Source of the DNA: a virus
IMG/VR virus record: IMGVR_UViG_3300046474_000602
Location: 1 to 52,210 of that record
Reading direction: 5' to 3' (one strand)
DNA length: 52,210 nt
Shown: piece after piece, positions 49,699 to 52,210 of the stretch
Position numbering within the stretch: the stretch's first letter is position 1
How the letters are laid out: each line of letters starts with the position of its first letter
Made by a program: the position numbers and the translations under genes
The notes under the pieces: generated by a model
What the model was told of the DNA's origin: nothing
Database searches by the model: none
Seen by the model: the letters and a program-made list of their open reading frames with translations, nothing else

Positions 49699-50838
49699 CT
49701 ATTTTGCCTTCAATGAAGCAACCGCTCGTGATCCCAGAACGACGGGGGTGTTTACGATGTTCTCCAGCCACGGCCATTTGGCATAGTGGTCCCCTCTACC
49801 ACGTAGATGGGTATAGCGCCGCAACGAGTTCCAATCCCTGTGCCCCGAGACACTGGCCACTCGCGGGATATCCCAATCCATTTCAAACAGCCGACTCACT
49901 CCGTCGTGACGCAGATCGTGGAAGTGCAAATCCTCGATCTCCAGGAACTTGCAAGCCTTCGCCCACGAAGTCGAGATAGACGCAGAGTTGTAGGGAAAGA
50001 CTTCAGCGCACGTCTTCGGCATGCTCTGCAGGATGCGCCAAGCCTCATCCGGTAGATGACACCAAACATCATTGCCGATTTTCTGGCCCGGATTCTTCAT
50101 GTCACGCACCATCACTCGCTTACCTGCTTCGTCGACGTCCACCCAAAGAATGCGGGAGATTTCGTCTTGTCGGCGGGTTGAGAACAGTGCGAAGCCGGTA
50201 ACCTTGAGCATGTTGATCGAGCTCGGGCGCCGCTGCAGGATGCCAACAAAATGCTTCAGCAACTTATCAAGCTCATCCTTTGTCGGCCGCCGATCCCGTT
50301 CGCGGCTTTTCATGTTGTAGCCGAGCTTCCTCAGGACTTTTCTCGCATCTCCCATAGCATGGATATCGACTTCATAGCCCCAGGCCGGTCGCGCAATCGA
50401 TAGGACAGCCCCAAGATGCGCCAGATCGTTACCGGCCGTCTGCGGCTGGACACCGCCGCCCTCTTTGCTCATACGCCATAGTGCAAAATCCACCAATCGC
50501 TGACTGTTGATGGCGGAATCAACGGTCTGGCCAAACTCCGTCGCCGCGATAGCATTTAGAGTGGCTTCCTTGGTTTTACCCAACGGTCGGACTTTCTCCA
50601 TTTCATCCAGGTACTGCTTGATCATGTCCTGTACGGTGACGCCCTTGCGGTTCGCCCGCTCAATCGCACCAGGCTGATCTAGCTCTGCCTCACGTCGCCT
50701 CACCCACGCTTGTGCCGCCTGTTTCCGGGCGAAGGTCTGGCTCTCTTGGTAGACTTGCGCTCCATCGCGAAACAGGCGTATCTGTGCCGTGTAACTGATT
50801 GAGCCATCGGTGCGTTTTCGTGCTCTGATCGTTGCCAT
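49699..50838 (-). CDS. int: Tyrosine integrase of the dusA-associated family
   Basis: This 379-residue protein has the arm-binding start 'ATIRARKRTDGSISYTAQIR' and the core-binding region 'NRKGVTVQDMIKQYLDEMEK'. The catalytic residues are Arg in 'FSTRRQDEIS' near 224, HDLRH near 311, the His in 'VSGHRDW', and the nucleophile Tyr in 'RRYTHLRG' near 343. ATG 50838 is chosen; the longer opening has no ribosome site. It lies just before dusA, pointing away, as in the dusA integration family. It should catalyse excision and insertion at the core near 51013. Confidence 0.92.
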   Translation of the reverse strand: MATIRARKRTDGSISYTAQIRLFRDGAQVYQESQTFARKQAAQAWVRRREAELDQPGAIERANRKGVTVQDMIKQYLDEMEKVRPLGKTKEATLNAIAATEFGQTVDSAINSQRLVDFALWRMSKEGGGVQPQTAGNDLAHLGAVLSIARPAWGYEVDIHAMGDARKVLRKLGYNMKSRERDRRPTKDELDKLLKHFVGILQRRPSSINMLKVTGFALFSTRRQDEISRILWVDVDEAGKRVMVRDMKNPGQKIGNDVWCHLPDEAWRILQSMPKTCAEVFPYNSASISTSWAKACKFLEIEDLHFHDLRHDGVSRLFEMDWDIPRVASVSGHRDWNSLRRYTHLRGRGDHYAKWPWLENIVNTPVVLGSRAVASLKAK

Positions 50839-50940
50839 AGTCGACTGGTACAATTCCGAAAGTGATTGGTACATTGTACCAGCGCCATCGAAAAAACGCC
50901 TGAAAACGCCTAAAAACACGCTATAAATACGTTGAGCCAA

Positions 50941-51951
50941 ATGGTACCAAACACCCACTTCAGCCCAGTAAACTCAAGCCCTGCGCTATCTCGGCGGTTT
51001 TCCGTTGCGCCTATGATGGATTGGACCGATCGCCACTGCCGTTTCTTCCTACGCCTACTCTCCAAGCACGCCCTCCTCTACACCGAAATGGTCACCACCG
51101 GCGCCCTGCTCAACGGCGACCACGACCGTTTCCTACGCCACAACGAAGCCGAACACCCGCTCGCCCTGCAACTCGGCGGCAGTGTCCCGCTGGATCTGGC
51201 CGCCTGCGCACGCATGGCCCAGGAACACGGTTACGACGAGGTGAATTTGAATGTTGGCTGCCCGAGTGATCGGGTGCAGAACAATATGATCGGGGCGTGC
51301 CTGATGGGGCATCCGCAGTTGGTGGCTGATTGCGTGAAGGCGATGCGTGATGCGGTGTCGATTCCGGTGACGGTGAAGCATCGGATCGGGATTAATGGGC
51401 GGGACAGTTACGAGGAGTTGTGTGATTTCGTCGGCACGGTTCGGGACGCCGGGTGCACGAGTTTTACGGTGCATGCGCGAATTGCGATTCTGGAGGGGTT
51501 GTCGCCGAAGGAGAACCGCGACATTCCGCCTCTGCGCTATGACGTGGCGGCGCGGTTGAAGACGGATTTTCCGGAGCTGGAGATTATTCTCAACGGCGGG
51601 ATCAAGACGCTGGAGGCTTGTCGCGAGCATTTGCAGACGTTCGACGGCGTGATGCTGGGTCGTGAGGCGTATCACAATCCTTATGTGATGGCTGAGGTGG
51701 ATCAGCAGCTGTTCGGCAGCACGGCACCAGTGATCAGCCGGGCCGAGGCGTTGGCGCAGTTGCGTCCTTATATCGCCGAGCATCTGCTGGCGGGTGGATC
51801 GATGCACCATATCACCCGGCATGTGCTGGGGCTGGGCACCGGGTTCCCGGGGGCGCGCAAGTTTCGGCAGTTGTTGTCGGTGGATATTCACAAGGCCAAA
51901 GAGCCTTTGGCCTTGCTGGATCAGGCGGCGGAGTTGTTGGAGGGGCGTTAA
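50941..51951 (+). CDS. dusA: tRNA-dihydrouridine(20/20a) synthase DusA
   Basis: This 336-residue FMN enzyme reduces uridine in the D-loop of tRNA. Visible motifs are 'FSVAPMMDWTDRHCRFFLRL', 'LALQLGGSVPLDLAACARMA', 'VNLNVGCPSDRVQ' with the catalytic Cys, 'ITVKHRIG'-type 'VTVKHRIGINGRDSYEELCD', 'NGGIKTLEACREHL' and the 'GVMLGREAYHNPYVM' FMN-binding end. The first ~16 residues up to SRRFSV are encoded by prophage DNA, not by the original gene, so the protein N-terminus and promoter depend on the element. There is no strong ribosome site before ATG 50941. Confidence 0.95.
   Translation: MVPNTHFSPVNSSPALSRRFSVAPMMDWTDRHCRFFLRLLSKHALLYTEMVTTGALLNGDHDRFLRHNEAEHPLALQLGGSVPLDLAACARMAQEHGYDEVNLNVGCPSDRVQNNMIGACLMGHPQLVADCVKAMRDAVSIPVTVKHRIGINGRDSYEELCDFVGTVRDAGCTSFTVHARIAILEGLSPKENRDIPPLRYDVAARLKTDFPELEIILNGGIKTLEACREHLQTFDGVMLGREAYHNPYVMAEVDQQLFGSTAPVISRAEALAQLRPYIAEHLLAGGSMHHITRHVLGLGTGFPGARKFRQLLSVDIHKAKEPLALLDQAAELLEGR
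51013..51024. other. attR core inside dusA
   Basis: ATGATGGATTGG, in the codons for MMDW, is shared with 7395-7406 and 7604-7615. It is the most likely crossover region of the prophage integrase and defines the right end of the element. Confidence 0.7.
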
Positions 51952-52129
51952 CCGTCACCTGCGTTGAACCTGTCCCCCATTTCAGCATCGTATCTACCGA
52001 TACCACGCCCCGCCTTTCAAACATCCGTTTTCAGGATGTTGCCGCTGGGGCTATCGATACACGTACGCGCCCTTGAGTGGCTGCAAGCGCTCGGGTAATG
52101 TCATTAGACCCATAGGACAGAGCACGCCC

Positions 52130-52210
52130 ATGACTTCCAAGCTGGAACAACTCAAACAAATGACCACCGTGGTTGCCGACACCGGCGACTTCGAAGCAAT
52201 CGCTCGCGTT
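52130..52210 (+). CDS. tal: Transaldolase, N-terminal part (runs off the window)
   Basis: The first 27 codons read [20 protein letters not shown] and EAIAR, the typical start of Pseudomonas transaldolase. The enzyme moves a dihydroxyacetone unit in the pentose phosphate pathway. The gap to dusA (51952-52129) shows no other gene. Chromosomal backbone, not part of the island. Confidence 0.85.
   Translation, partial: MTSKLEQLKQMTTVVADTGDFEAIARV

Overview
The window comes from a Pseudomonas chromosome, most likely the P. fluorescens group. The evidence is a dusA-tal gene order at the right edge, a Pseudomonas-type DUF6124 gene, PrtN-family activators, a DUF6572-type bacteriocin immunity gene and pyocin-like lysis genes. 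Almost all of it is accessory DNA stacked at the 5' end of dusA, a known hotspot for a dedicated integrase family.

Left part (1-7.4 kb): the right end of an older island. It carries a DUF6124 gene with a folded leader, a PAAR spike gene, a coiled-coil lipoprotein, a small unknown gene, a secreted DUF1353 protein and a frameshifted DUF262/AlbA-like gene. It ends in a truncated integrase facing a fragment of dusA, which is the old junction. Attachment arms (7.4-7.7 kb) follow.

Cargo zone (7.7-16.8 kb): a patchwork holding an OLD-family ATPase/nuclease, a zinc-ribbon gene, two tRNA 3'-end fragments, integrase-arm-like repeats and the tail of a lost DNA adenine methylase. Beyond these lie a short S-type-pyocin-like nuclease with its immunity gene, a membrane protein, two microproteins, a NYN-domain RNase and a DUF6232 protein.

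Prophage (about 16.8-50.9 kb): apparently complete. Late genes run leftward from a holin at 39.4 kb. The small and large terminase, gpW, portal, ClpP-type protease, decoration protein and capsid are lambda-like. The tail is P2-like and contractile (V, W, J, I, fibre, sheath, tube, E, tape measure, U, X, D), followed by a GH19 endolysin, nested Rz/Rz1 spanins and a Dam methylase. Early leftward genes are Cro/YdaS-like, CII-like, DksA-like, a Toprim/VapE primase-helicase and a Q-like protein. Rightward genes are an S24 repressor and a tightly overlapping operon with KilAC and two PrtN-family proteins. An A+T-rich membrane gene and the tyrosine integrase close the element.

Right edge (50.9-52.2 kb): dusA, whose first codons are supplied by the prophage, and the start of the transaldolase gene.

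The parts plausibly work together. The S24 repressor holds the lysogen. Induction would fire the replication and Q-like genes, then the head, tail and lysis genes, and the same lysis could release the bacteriocin. The OLD, NYN and DUF262 genes are candidates for inter-phage defence. All functions are inferred from reading the translated sequence; no database search was run.
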